Shown: positions 11,600 through 22,129 of the stretch, piece by piece | How positions within the stretch are numbered: position 1 is the first letter of the stretch | Layout: the number at the start of each line of letters is the position of its first letter | Assembly: GCA_964016875.1 (NCBI GenBank) | Contig: OZ024724.1 | Span: forward strand, 50,780,438-50,844,437 | Reading direction: 5' to 3' | From: Fallopia convolvulus | Lineage: Eukaryota; Streptophyta; Magnoliopsida; Caryophyllales; Polygonaceae | Length of the DNA: 64,000 bases | Notes under the pieces: model-generated | What the model was told of the DNA's origin: nothing | Seen by the model: the letters and a program-made list of their open reading frames with translations, nothing else | Databases searched by the model: none | Made by a program: the position numbers and the translations under genes

Positions 11600-11889
11600 A
11601 AATAACTTTTTTTCGATAAGAGATTATACTAACCAAACGGAAAGTCATATATGTCTATAACAAGTACAGAATAAATGGGACCCTTCTATTCTTTTTATGA
11701 GCTAAGCGTTTGGTTTCAAAATCTCTTTTCAAAAATAATATATTATTATGCAAAATCATCAATGCACCGAACAAAGCCATATGATCAGAGAGAAAATTTC
11801 CAAACTGAGGGGTCAATGAGCAAAAACATATTTTAAAGGGGTTGTGGGCCAAATTTTAACCAAAATCAATTGCACGAAAGCGTTCTCTC
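11600..11889. other. Spacer between the FAR1-like gene and the TFIIS-like gene
   Basis: No convincing coding sequence or terminal inverted repeat is seen. The right end of any element carrying the FAR1-like gene should lie here. The last bases (from about 11880) grade into the CT- and GA-rich leader of the next gene. Confidence 0.4.
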
Positions 11890-13939
11890 TTCTAGCTCGC
11901 AAAAAGGGTCTCGTAGAAGAGAAGACACAGTTTAGGGTTTTGTGAAATTGTGGGGGTGACAGAGACAGAGAACGGAGCTATCAATTCTACTTTCGTGGAT
12001 GATTGCTTGATAGAGATTAGAGAAAGCGAGAGAGGTAGAGAATTGTGAATTGTGAGGTCATAGAGGGAGAGGAAGAGAAAGAAGGAAGAAGTGGGTTGCA
12101 GAATCGGATGCGGGTCATTTTGGGGCTTTCTGCGCTGGCTAGTGTTTCTGTTGTTTGTTGTGGTAAGTAGGACGGGATTTTCTGCAACCATGTATAGTCG
12201 TCCTCAATTTTTAAATTTCATTTATTTTCTGAAATTCCAATTTTAGTTGATGTCATTGATCTCGCCTGCTCTGAATTATATCTGATTACCCTTTCATTTT
12301 CACCCTCATTAATATTATTGTGAAATGCGTAGTTCTGTGTCCGTGCTTCTCGTGGCTTCTTTGTAGGGTTTAGTTCCACCCTCTCTTGGCGGGTAATATG
12401 CTTCTAGGTTATTCTCGTGTTTTTCAGATTTAAGCTTGTAGAATTTTTGAAAATTGAACTTCTGACTTCGCATGTTTCCTCCTCAAAGAGTTGTTTGATT
12501 TGAGAGATCATGTCTGCACCCGATGTTTGCTTTTGCTATCATTGTGTGACTTGGTTTGCTTAGTGTCTATTAGTTTTGTTGAACCCTTCATATCAGATGC
12601 CTGTGAGATGCAAGTGTATTCTAATCTGCCAATGATTATTTCGGAATCTTTCCATGGACTAATTATACAGTTCCGATAAGATTCTTCCTGAGAATCACCC
12701 ATTATTATAGCGTGGTATGGTATCCTCATTTGCATTTGACTAGCTTGGATTCTTTGGAATTCATGCGCTGGTACTTCAAACTTTTTGTTTTTTAGGTCAG
12801 TGTCAATGGGAGTTGGTGACTTTAGAATGTACCTTTGTGTATGTGAAGGGAATTTGTTTCGAGGCAACTAAATTGCTTACCTTATCTAATTTTTTTTACC
12901 ATGCCACTATGCGTGTCTGTTTATGAAACTATGTAATTTTTTTTTTCAAGCAGATTACTTCTTCACATGTTGTTTTTCCACTTGTTTGTTGGTTAAACCT
13001 AGTTTTTGATTCGCAGAATCGTAATAACATAATCCTGGGCTAGAAACAAAAAAGATTACATCTGCCTTTGAGTTCATAATTGTATTTTTTCTTAGTAGAA
13101 ATCCTTTATTCATTCCATAATATGTGTGCATGTTGATCTTTTCAGGATCCTAACAATTAATTATTGCCGGACACTTGTGATATCTTTTTTATAAGTTATC
13201 AGGAACACTGAAGTTATGGTAAGCATATCTCAAATTCCTGATATGATCTGACTCTGTATACATACGTCACTGGATCCAACAATATTCCCTTACACTTAAT
13301 TTGCTAGTTGTAATGAGAATCATTTTTTTATTATGTTAATTTATGCACCGTCTTCTGTTCCCTGTAATATGCTATAATTCTTTTTTTCTTTCTTTTTTCT
13401 CTGTCAAATCTTTTCACTGTATTAAAGATATATAACTTCCGGCACCATATGGATATTCATAAGAACTGTAAGCCAAAACCCGTGTATGAAATGCTTTTTT
13501 GTATGCTGTACATTTCTTCATCAGAGAAGCTGACGAGAGAATAAGTCATCCTCAGAATGATATTTTTATTCTCAACTGCTTCTATTTGTATCCAAATGTG
13601 ATGTATTGTGGTTTTAATTTTAGTTTTGTCATTTTGGTGAGTGATGCAGACATTTGGAATAAATCTTTAAGGTTTCTCGTTCCACTGTTGCTATTTGTAT
13701 ACAATCTGTGATTTATCATGGTTTTAATGTTTAGTTTTGTGACTTTGGTGAGTCATGCAGATTTTTGGGATAAATCTTTTTGATGCTATGTTGTAACCTT
13801 TATGGCTTCTGGTATAGAATTAGGAGCTTATATGTTTCAATTTCTAATTTTTGCAGTCAATTCTTCATTGAGCAGCGATGAAAGAGAACTTCCTTGCATC
13901 TTGGGTAATTTCTTCAAAGTGTGATATGGTCTGACTGGC
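11890..13939 (+). promoter_or_regulatory. Leader exon, long leader intron and uORF of the TFIIS-like gene
   Basis: A GA/CT-rich probable 5' UTR exon ends near 12162 at a good donor (TG|GTAAGT). The next strong acceptor is TTTTTGCAG at 13856, giving a leader intron of about 1.7 kb. After it, the first ATG (13878) opens an 18-codon uORF closed by TGA at 13932-13934, six bases before the first main-frame ATG at 13940. The uORF could lower translation or favour a downstream start. Splicing here is inferred from sequence only. Confidence 0.6.
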
Positions 13940-16708
13940 ATGCGAGACATTATGGCACTTGAGGACTTCTTTACCTTGACTGAGATGAAAGATGGGCTTA
14001 CAGTGCAACTACGTGTTGAAGAATTGGTTGCTGTAATGAACAAGGAAAAAGATTGTGCTGTGAAGAATGTTGGTGATGCTATGAGACAGTGGTCTACTGT
14101 TGCAAGCGTTATAGCAGTGACAGAGAACAAAGATTGTCTTGATCTTTTCATCCAATTAGATGGGTTGTTGTTTATTGATAGGTGGCTCAAGAATATGCAG
14201 AAATTTGCTGCAGACGCAAGTGATTGCTCAATTGAAGAGTCAATCTTGATATTATTACAAGCACTTGAAAAACTTAAGATAGATACTGAGAAGTTAACTT
14301 CATCAGGTATCTATCTTACCATGGCAGATCTACTATGTCACAAAAGTAACAACATCCAAGACAAGGCAAAATCCATTCTTGGGAATTTGAACCAAACCAG
14401 TGCAAGTGAGGCAACTAAATTTGATCCGGAGGAAGCTCAAGCTATTTGTAATGACAGAATTGAACCTAAAAACAAGCCTGCTGAAGAAATCGACATCCCC
14501 ATATCTTCTCATGCTATTAGTCCTGATCAGAAGGCGGATATTGACGAACATGTACATCAACCTGTTGGAGATAATGCTGCATCATCAGAATGTTGTGTTG
14601 ACCAGCAATCTGAAGGAGTTGAAGCAGTGGAGAAAGAACCTGACAAAGTAGCTAGCTACCATTCAGAATCTGATCCCAAAGAAGTGAAGGGGAAATTTGA
14701 ATCGCCTGTCAGAATAGGAGCATGTTCTTTAGAACAGAAATCAGTGAGTGACTGTGCAGACACAGAGCAAGGAACTGATGTCAGGAAAGATGGCAGAATA
14801 TCAGAATCTTCACCTAATGGTGTTAGTGCAGAACTCCATAATGAGAGCTTGCCAAACAAGTGGGATAAAGCCGAAGTTTATCCTGCCTCAATTATGCTAA
14901 AGCCTGTGGAAACTTCATCAAGCCTTGATAAAAATATTGCTTTAGGGACTGATGAAAAAGCTGTTAGGGCCACAGATTACTATGTTGATAGTTCAACTGT
15001 GAAAGGCATGCCAAATGACCTGCACACTGGTGGGAGTAGCACAAGGGCAGATGATACCAATAGTGGAGTTCTAATGAATTGTACGTCTACACTGGCACAG
15101 AAAACTTCAAACCATGGTGATGAGAGTCACAACAAAACTGAAAATTTAAGCTCTGCAAATCAAGTTGCGGATCGCGGAAAACATGATTCACGGCATCTCA
15201 GAGATTCTTCTTTGTTTGAATCATCAAGACGCCACAAAAGTGTTGATGTTACAAGTAAAATGTTAGCTGTGGACCTTGAATATGGCACACTTGATGCCCT
15301 AGAAGTAGCTTGTCTAGTTGCAAAAGAAGTGGAAAGGCAAGTAAATGAGGATTATGACGAACAGTTTGGTAGTTATCCCAAGAAAAGCTCAAGAGGTGGC
15401 AGCGCCTCTAATGAGTCACCTGTTGAAAAGATGTCTGATGTGGATTCCTCTGGGGAAGATGGATCTTCAACGGATTCAGATAATGTGGATGTTGAACAAG
15501 AAAATTGCATGAAGGTTGCAGAATCCTCCCAAGTGACTGACACAGCTCCTGAAGCCGCCAACAGTGCAGACAAAGGCACTTCTGAAATTGATCTTAACTT
15601 AGAAATCTGTTCAGAAGCTGAGGAAGACGCAGCAGGTAGTTTTGTCTCAAATCCTGTTGTTGTTTCTGCCTCGAGAGCTGTGGCAACTCCTGGATTGGCT
15701 ACTTCATCTCCTTTAAAATTTGAAGGTGATCTTGGATGGAAAGGATCTGCTGCAACTAGTGCTTTCAGGCCAGCATCACCACGCAAAACCTCTTATGGTG
15801 ATAAGGCCATTTTGGTTGAGGAAGGGCAGGATTTTCTTATTGATCTTAACTTGTTAGCTGAAGATGGTGATGATAAGACAATAAACCGTATTCCATCTAA
15901 TCCAAGTCTGAGAAGATCGGAGAAGCCCAGTTTTGATCTAAACGAAATGAGTGAAGATGGAGATGCTACATTATGCTCATCTCCCGCCTCTTCCTCGTCA
16001 TCTCTGAAGCCTGCCATGATAAACTTCGATTTGAACGTGAATTTTGGTGACCCGTCTGACCTGCTGCAGCCTAGTTTGGCCACATCATCTTTTCATAAAG
16101 CCAATTTTCATGGAGGTTCATCAGATGATTCTGTTATTTCCATCATGGGGGCTAAGGTGAAGAAGCACTCATTTGTCCATCAAGCTCCTTTGTCCTTCTT
16201 CAATGGCGGTAGAGCTTCTGAGCCTATGGCTGATCCCAGCTTTGCCAGATCTGGACCACCAGCTCAATATGCCCCTCAACCTATTTATAGCTATAACGGG
16301 ATCCCAATGCGACCACCACCCACAATGCAGTACTTTCACCACCCCATGTATGGACCCAGTGGCTCTGCTACTCACATGATGCCCCAATTCATGGGAACCC
16401 ACTACCCAACCCATCAGCACTCATTTACCACGAACATGGTGGGCCCACTACCTGGCCCCAATGGGGGCAGCTCTTCCCTCCCTCCTCACCTCAATTTCAA
16501 CCCGGGATTTGTAATTGAAGGGGCTAATCAGGTCGACCCGGGAGGCTTCAGGCAGTTTATCCCGGGTCAAGTCAGATCATCAGCAGACGAGCACAATAAT
16601 CTCCAGCCTTTGTTTCCAGGGATTGTTGGTGGAAAAAGGAAAGAGCCAGATGGCGGATGGGAGCCGTATGTGACCAACTACAAACACCATCAGCCACCTC
16701 ACTTGTAG
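13940..16708 (+). CDS. TFIIS N-terminal-domain (LW-type) protein with DLN/EAR-like motifs
   Basis: One uninterrupted exon encodes 922 residues. The first about 150 residues form a TFIIS N-terminal (TFS2N) helical bundle, as in elongation factors and Arabidopsis proteins such as AT4G24200 (LEDFFTLTEMKDGL, WLKNMQKFA). The middle is long, acidic and disordered. From about residue 550 four DLN motifs follow (EIDLNLEI, LIDLNLLAED, SFDLNEMSED, NFDLNVNFG), resembling EAR repression motifs that can bind TOPLESS-type corepressors. The C-terminus is Pro/His/Met-rich. A nuclear role in transcription or chromatin is inferred from the family; no zinc ribbon or catalytic domain is present, so it is not TFIIS itself. 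The homologous start is probably the Met at 13952 (MALEDFF); the frame-first ATG is 13940. Confidence 0.9.
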   Translation: MRDIMALEDFFTLTEMKDGLTVQLRVEELVAVMNKEKDCAVKNVGDAMRQWSTVASVIAVTENKDCLDLFIQLDGLLFIDRWLKNMQKFAADASDCSIEESILILLQALEKLKIDTEKLTSSGIYLTMADLLCHKSNNIQDKAKSILGNLNQTSASEATKFDPEEAQAICNDRIEPKNKPAEEIDIPISSHAISPDQKADIDEHVHQPVGDNAASSECCVDQQSEGVEAVEKEPDKVASYHSESDPKEVKGKFESPVRIGACSLEQKSVSDCADTEQGTDVRKDGRISESSPNGVSAELHNESLPNKWDKAEVYPASIMLKPVETSSSLDKNIALGTDEKAVRATDYYVDSSTVKGMPNDLHTGGSSTRADDTNSGVLMNCTSTLAQKTSNHGDESHNKTENLSSANQVADRGKHDSRHLRDSSLFESSRRHKSVDVTSKMLAVDLEYGTLDALEVACLVAKEVERQVNEDYDEQFGSYPKKSSRGGSASNESPVEKMSDVDSSGEDGSSTDSDNVDVEQENCMKVAESSQVTDTAPEAANSADKGTSEIDLNLEICSEAEEDAAGSFVSNPVVVSASRAVATPGLATSSPLKFEGDLGWKGSAATSAFRPASPRKTSYGDKAILVEEGQDFLIDLNLLAEDGDDKTINRIPSNPSLRRSEKPSFDLNEMSEDGDATLCSSPASSSSSLKPAMINFDLNVNFGDPSDLLQPSLATSSFHKANFHGGSSDDSVISIMGAKVKKHSFVHQAPLSFFNGGRASEPMADPSFARSGPPAQYAPQPIYSYNGIPMRPPPTMQYFHHPMYGPSGSATHMMPQFMGTHYPTHQHSFTTNMVGPLPGPNGGSSSLPPHLNFNPGFVIEGANQVDPGGFRQFIPGQVRSSADEHNNLQPLFPGIVGGKRKEPDGGWEPYVTNYKHHQPPHL

Positions 16709-17522
16709 AAAGGTTTTTTTCCTCTTTTCTCAGTTCTTGGTTCAATACTGACAGCGTTAGAAGCGTCAAAGAAGAGGATTGGATTGATTATGGGACTAGG
16801 AGATTTGCTTGTTAGGTAATAAAAAAAAAATCAGTGAGGCGATACATAGGCATAGTAGAATTCGAAAGAATAGTCTCACTCTCACATGGCAGGTTGGTTC
16901 TTGGCTTCCCCTTTTCTTAGTATGGAATTTGTTTAATTTTGACCATGGATTTGTTGGCTAGTGTTCGTAATTGGCTTCTCCCATATGTAGTTATACGGAT
17001 CAAATTGGCCTGGTGAAGAACTTCCCCAAAAGCTGTATCAACCAATTTTTTTCCTCCTATATTATAAAAGTTACACCTTGATTTGATGAGCTAGCCAGTT
17101 TTTCAGCTGTTACATATAGAAGGTAGCAACGAAGCATGAAGAACGATTTAAACAATTGCTTACCATTACTCTTCTCTTATTTCAGAGAACGAAATATAAC
17201 AAGCTCCTTGTCATTTTGTGAGTAAATAATGAGTTCTCATATTTAAATTGGTGGGTGTATGGTGCATGGCCACCACGTACTAATTATTGTCATACTTCGT
17301 CTTCGTGGCGTCTATTGTTTGTAGGAGATTTTAACCATCTCCACTGCTCAAAATATCAGCAATATTCTAATAGATCTTTGAATTCTTTTGCTGTGTATAT
17401 ATAATCACCAAATCAGTCAATGAATGAAATGGAGGGAGACAGCGATAAACCAAAGAAATTTAGTCGCATATTTTACTTGCAATTTAATCACATACGCTGC
17501 ATACATCCAAAGCCTCATGAGT
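16709..17522. other. 3' UTR and AT-rich spacer
   Basis: The first part is probably the 3' UTR of the TFIIS-like gene, with several A-rich tracts (for example near 16820). After that I see only AT-rich intergenic sequence. Confidence 0.5.
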
Positions 17523-17955
17523 CATGATCCTTGACCTCTCCGACAACAATTTCTACGGCAAAGTCCCTGTCGGCGGACAATTCTCCATCTTCAACACGGC
17601 GTCTTTTGGCGGAAACCCTAACCTCTGCTGGTGAAACCGCCAAATCTGCCCCGTTTCCCCAACCCTTCCGACGACTCCAAATCCCACAGCTTAACGTCGT
17701 TGAGTTCAAAATCGAAGCTAATCATCATAGCAATCTCCGCTCAGCGTACTCTGGACCGTGATGCTCACGCTCCTAGTCCGCAACAAGAAGAATCTAAAGC
17801 GTTTTGGAAACTGGAAGATCACCTTGTTCAAACGCCTGGAATTCAAAGCAAACGACATACTTGAATGCGTCAAAGAGGAGAACATAATCGGCAAAGGAGG
17901 AGCCGGGATCAAGCAAGACCACAAACAATCGGACCTAAAGTATTCGATACTATCG
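17523..17955 (+). pseudogene. Relic of a CLAVATA1/BAM-type LRR receptor kinase
   Basis: The first part reads like the end of the LRR domain of CLV1-type receptor kinases (LDLSDNNFYGKVPVGGQF, then NTASFGGNPNLC), followed at once by a stop. From about 17800 the juxtamembrane and first kinase segment appear (LFKRLEFKANDILECVKEEN, IIGKGGAGI, the glycine-rich loop). The transmembrane region between them is unreadable through several stops, and everything after the glycine loop is missing. With no upstream LRRs and no kinase core, this is a short decayed fragment of about 430 bp. The family call rests on the juxtamembrane match, which is highly characteristic. Confidence 0.75.
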
Positions 17956-17959
17956 TAGT

Positions 17960-19529
17960 ACGAATTATGATAAATAATAATAACATATTATTTATTTAGC
18001 AAGCAAGTAGTTCTCAACATAGAGAAAGAATATCTTTAACGGAATCGAAGAATTAAAAAGGGTACAAGAGAGAATATCCACTTGCCTTAGAACTCGGTTT
18101 GCCTTTTCAATGGCTTGGTAAGTTCTTAGGAATTTGACCTAATATTTCGAGGTTGGATAATACAATAAAATATAAAATATATTATAAGCCTTTATTTCAT
18201 TTCTTAGTTTTAATTCATATAACTCTTTTTATATGAATAAGGAATAATCTAAATTATTATTTTAATAATTTAGCTTAGCATACTAAATAATAATCCGTTA
18301 TTATTATCTTAAGGTGAGGTCATTTATAATTTTTATAAAATTATAAATTATCTAGATGAGCATGCTTTGGAATTTATTCCATAAATTCTGTATAATAGTC
18401 CATTTATAGTATTTATTCAAATTTTCTTAAATAAATTGTATTGGTATATAAAAATAAATTTGAAAAAGATAATAAATAAATATAAGTCGGGAATTATATC
18501 GATACGAAAAGGGAGGGAAATGGCACGCAAAACGAGGTTCAAAATTCTTAGGGCTGAAATTACTCTTCCTTTCTCCTTAAAAGAAATCTGATGGGCTTAA
18601 AAAAAAGAATATTGGGCCTATTCTTTTATTTCCTTGCTACATCCCATCAACAATAGGCGCAAACCAAGCTACTTCTTCCTCCTCCTTCATTCAACATCTG
18701 CAATAGGGATGACAACAACATCAATTCCAACAGTGGCAATAGCGGCGGTGGCGCGTGGAGGTCCGATGACGGATGAGGTGGTGGTTCGACAAGAGTAGGG
18801 TGGCGGCGCGGTGGTCGGAGAGGGATAAAACGCCAAAAAACAACCCTGAACAAGGGAAAAACAACCTTGAGAAAAATTAGAAAAATTGATTTTGGAAGGA
18901 AAATTTTCGAATATAAACTATTGGGAACAAAGGCTTCTTTGGGTGGATTTTCATAATGCAACAAAACTAGAGAAGGAGAGAGCTTGATGTGATTTTTGCC
19001 CAAGCTCTTTCCCCCTTTTATAGTGAAAAAAAAATAGGTTCAAATTTATGGAGTCTAGGCTTAGGGTTGGGGTTGGTAAGAAAGAAGAGAATTGGCTAAC
19101 ATAGAATGTGGTGCATATAAGGGCATTGACCTATCATCATAGGAACTAGACTCCATTGTAGGGGTTTTTGGAAGCTTAAAAAGAGAGAAATAGTAAAATA
19201 AAGATAGTCTTTTAAAGAACATGAAGTACATAATGGTAAGTAGTATGTATGGGAGAAGTGTTTAAGTTGAGAGATGCATGAGGTTGGGGGTTCAAATCCA
19301 ACCTTTTGCATTTTCTAAATTTTCCTCCTCTTAGCACCTTTTAAAAAATTTAGGCTAAAAGAAAATAGAATTTCACATATTTAATTAAAATAAATTTTAT
19401 TTGCCATCATATTTAATTTTAATCATATTTATAATCCATGATTTTAATTTTAAAGAATAACTTGCTATTTTAATGAAATGTTTAAATGATTAAATTTAAT
19501 ATTTTTAATTAAAAATAACGGATATTATA
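17960..19529. other. AT-rich intergenic DNA
   Basis: No gene is recognised. At 19286-19305 a GGGGTTCAAATCCAACC sequence resembles the box B of a tRNA or tRNA-derived SINE. I see no convincing box A or tail, so I do not call a SINE. Confidence 0.5.
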
Positions 19530-21325
19530 GTGTTGGTACCTCGGTTTTGATAACTTGGTTTATGTTGGCTTCTTGGATTTGATAACTTGATAATAGTTGG
19601 TCCCTCGGTTTAATGCCTCAATTAAAGTTGGTCTCTCGTCTTAAGTTGGTCTATTATTTTAAGTTGGACTCTTAGTTTTGATTCATCAATTTAAGTTGTT
19701 CTATTGGTTTTGATGCCTCAATTAAGATTGGTCCCTCGGTTTTGATGCTTTAGTTTGTTTTGTCCCTTGGTTTTGATCCTTCAGTTTGTATTCGCTACTT
19801 GATTTTGATGCATTAGTTTAATTTGGCCTCTCATTTTCGATGCCTCGGTTTATGTTCGCTGCTTGATTTTGATGTCACAGTTTAAATTGTGGTTTTTGAT
19901 ACCTCGGTTTAAGTTGGTCCCTCGTTTTTGATGCCTTGGTTTGCTTTGTCCCTCGGTTTTGATCATTCGGTTTGTATTTACCCCTTGATTTTGATGCATT
20001 GTTCCCTTGGTTTTGATGCCTCGGTATAAATTTGCCCCTCGTTTTTGAAACCTCAATTTAATTTGGTCCCTTGGTTTTGATGCCTCTGTTTAAATTGGTC
20101 TCTCGGTTTTGATGTCTCAGTTTAAGTTGGTCCCTTGGTCTAAGATGGTCCCTCGATTTTAGTTAGCCCCTTAATTTTGATGCCTCAATTTGTGTTGGTC
20201 CCTCGATTTTGATGCCTTGATTTATGTTGGCTCATTAGGTTTGATGCCTCCATAAGAGTTGGTCCCTTGCTTTTGATGCCTCGGTTAAATTTGGTTCCTT
20301 AGTTTAAGTTGGTTCATTGATTAAATTTGGTCTCTCGATTTTGATGCCTCGTTTTATGTTGGTCCCTTGGTTTTTGATGCATTAGTTTAAGTTGGTCTCT
20401 CATTTTTTATGTCTCGATTTGTGTTGGTCTTTTAGTTTGATGCCTTTGTTAAAGTTGGTCCTTTTTTTGATGTCTTGAATTAGGTTGGTCCTTCTATTTT
20501 GATGCCTCGGTTTATATTCTATACTTGACTTTGATGCCTCGGTTTGTGTTGGTTCCTTGGTTTTGATTATGGTTTATGTTCACCACTCGATTTTGATGCC
20601 TCGGTTTAAGTTAGTTCCTCGATTTTGATGCATCGATTTAAGTTGTTCCCTCGATTTTCATCCCTCGGTTTAAGTTGGTCCCTCGGGTTTGATCCTTGGT
20701 TTAAGTTGGTCTCTCAGTTCGATTCTTCAGTTTAAGTTTGTCCCTTGGTTTTAATGCTTCGATTTATGTTGTTCTTTTGCTTTTTATGGTTCAATTTAAG
20801 TTGATCTCTCGGTTTTTGATTTTTTGGTTTAAGTTGATCCCTGATTTTGATGTCTAGGTTTAAGTTGGTCCCTCAGTTTTGATGTCTTGGTTTTAGTGTG
20901 TCCCTTAATTTTGATTTCTTAGTTTAAGTTGGTCCCTTGGTCCTTCAATTTGTGTTAGTCCATTAGTTTTGATGCCTCGATTAAAGTTGGTCCCTCGGTT
21001 TGATGCTTTAATTTAATATGGTCTCTCGATTTTGTGCCTTGGTTTGATGCCTTAGTTTAAGTTGGTACTTCGGTTTTATGCCTCCCAATGTGTTTATTCC
21101 TCAGTTTTGATGGCTTAATTTTGTTGACCCCTCGATTTAAGTTGGTACCTTGTTTCGGGTGCCTTGTTTTAATTTGCTCATTCAGTTTTGGTGCCACGGT
21201 TTAAGGATCTCACTTGGTTTTGATGCGTTGTTTGTGTTGCTCCCTCGGTTTTGCCTCGATTAGTGTTGACCCTCGTTTTGATGTACCGGTGAAAGTCGGT
21301 CTATCAATTTTGAACTATTGAAAAA
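19530..21325. repeat. Degenerate minisatellite, about 32-bp unit, about 1.8 kb
   Basis: The stretch consists almost entirely of variants of one unit of roughly 32 bp, approximated by TTTTGATGCCTCGGTTTA followed by AGTTGGTCCCTCGG. Units differ by substitutions and by loss of half-units, so the array is old or rapidly diverging. By length it holds about 50-60 units. No host gene lies within it, and the ORFs it throws up are products of the repeat. Confidence 0.9.
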
Positions 21326-21391
21326 GAATCATAAAGGGAAGATGTTCATATTTTCATTATTCTTGAAACTATTGACAATCAACAAAATAAG

Positions 21392-21554
21392 GGCTCCGTT
21401 CGGCAATGAGTACTTGATGTAGTTGATTTGAGTTGATGGAGTTGATAGTAGTTGATATTTTGCAAAAAATATAAGGTTGGGGGAGGTACATTATGTAGTT
21501 GATGTAGTTGATTTGAGAGTAGTTGAAATTTTTCTGACATTGCCGAACGAAGCC
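21392..21554. mobile_element. Short MITE (Harbinger-like ends)
   Basis: The 163-bp element has 17-bp inverted ends, GGCTCCGTTCGGCAATG (left) and CATTGCCGAACGAAGCC (right, one mismatch), flanked by AAG on both sides (21389-21391, 21555-21557). Its inside is built of GTAGTTGATTTGAG-like repeats. Length and ends suggest a Harbinger-like MITE, but the AAG duplication is not the usual TWA, so the superfamily is uncertain. Confidence 0.75.
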
Positions 21555-21559
21555 AAGAT

Positions 21560-22129
21560 CACACAGAGTTATTATCTTAATAACACGTTTATCACCCTTC
21601 CCTGAACGAGTCCAACAGGGCCAAAGAAATTAGAAACATAAAGCTCAAAGAAAATCCAACTTAAGAATCATTACACATCCTTTGGGAGACTCACCCGCCA
21701 AAGCCAGGTGCGCGACCCGAGTCAAACTGGACGTAGCTAAGACGGAGCTCTGACAAACCAGTGGACAACCAAAAAAAAAGAATCATTACACTTATTGTGG
21801 TACAACAATTAACAAATCAAAATACAAATGCAAATTTGATCTGAACCACCCCAATTTCCTTCTTGTGTAAAACCGTAACAGATACGTGCAAAATAAGCCT
21901 CGCTCTTCCGAAATTAAATTCAAATGGGTCGTATTGCCTGTAGCGAGGAATCCAGTATACTTACAGGGGCTTAGCTAGTTCATTTCTGAAGAATGTTCAA
22001 GTATAAGAAGCTCGTTCAGCTTTTTCTGCTTCAAACCTGCTCACCAGGATCATCCTTTACAACCTTTTCTGTCATGGCTTATATCAAACTTTGGAGAAAA
22101 GGCCATAGATCACTTACGGGTTTCAATGG
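21560..22129. other. Spacer and 3' UTR region of VPS35
   Basis: No separate gene is seen. The part nearest 22129 is probably the 3' UTR of VPS35, which is transcribed leftwards. Confidence 0.5.

Noticed and set aside
11655..11690. GGGACCC near 11680 as right terminus matching GAGTCCC at 3349
   Set aside because: The similarity stops after about six bases and there is no 9-bp target duplication.
18647..19003. 118-codon minus-strand ORF
   Set aside because: Pro/Leu/His-rich low complexity without introns, homologous motifs or a credible start.
19255..19330. Possible tRNA gene or SINE with GGTTCAAATCC
   Set aside because: Only the box-B-like word is convincing; I see no cloverleaf, box A or tail.
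19530..21325. CRISPR-like array
   Set aside because: Units are contiguous and degenerate without unique spacers, and this is a plant nuclear genome.
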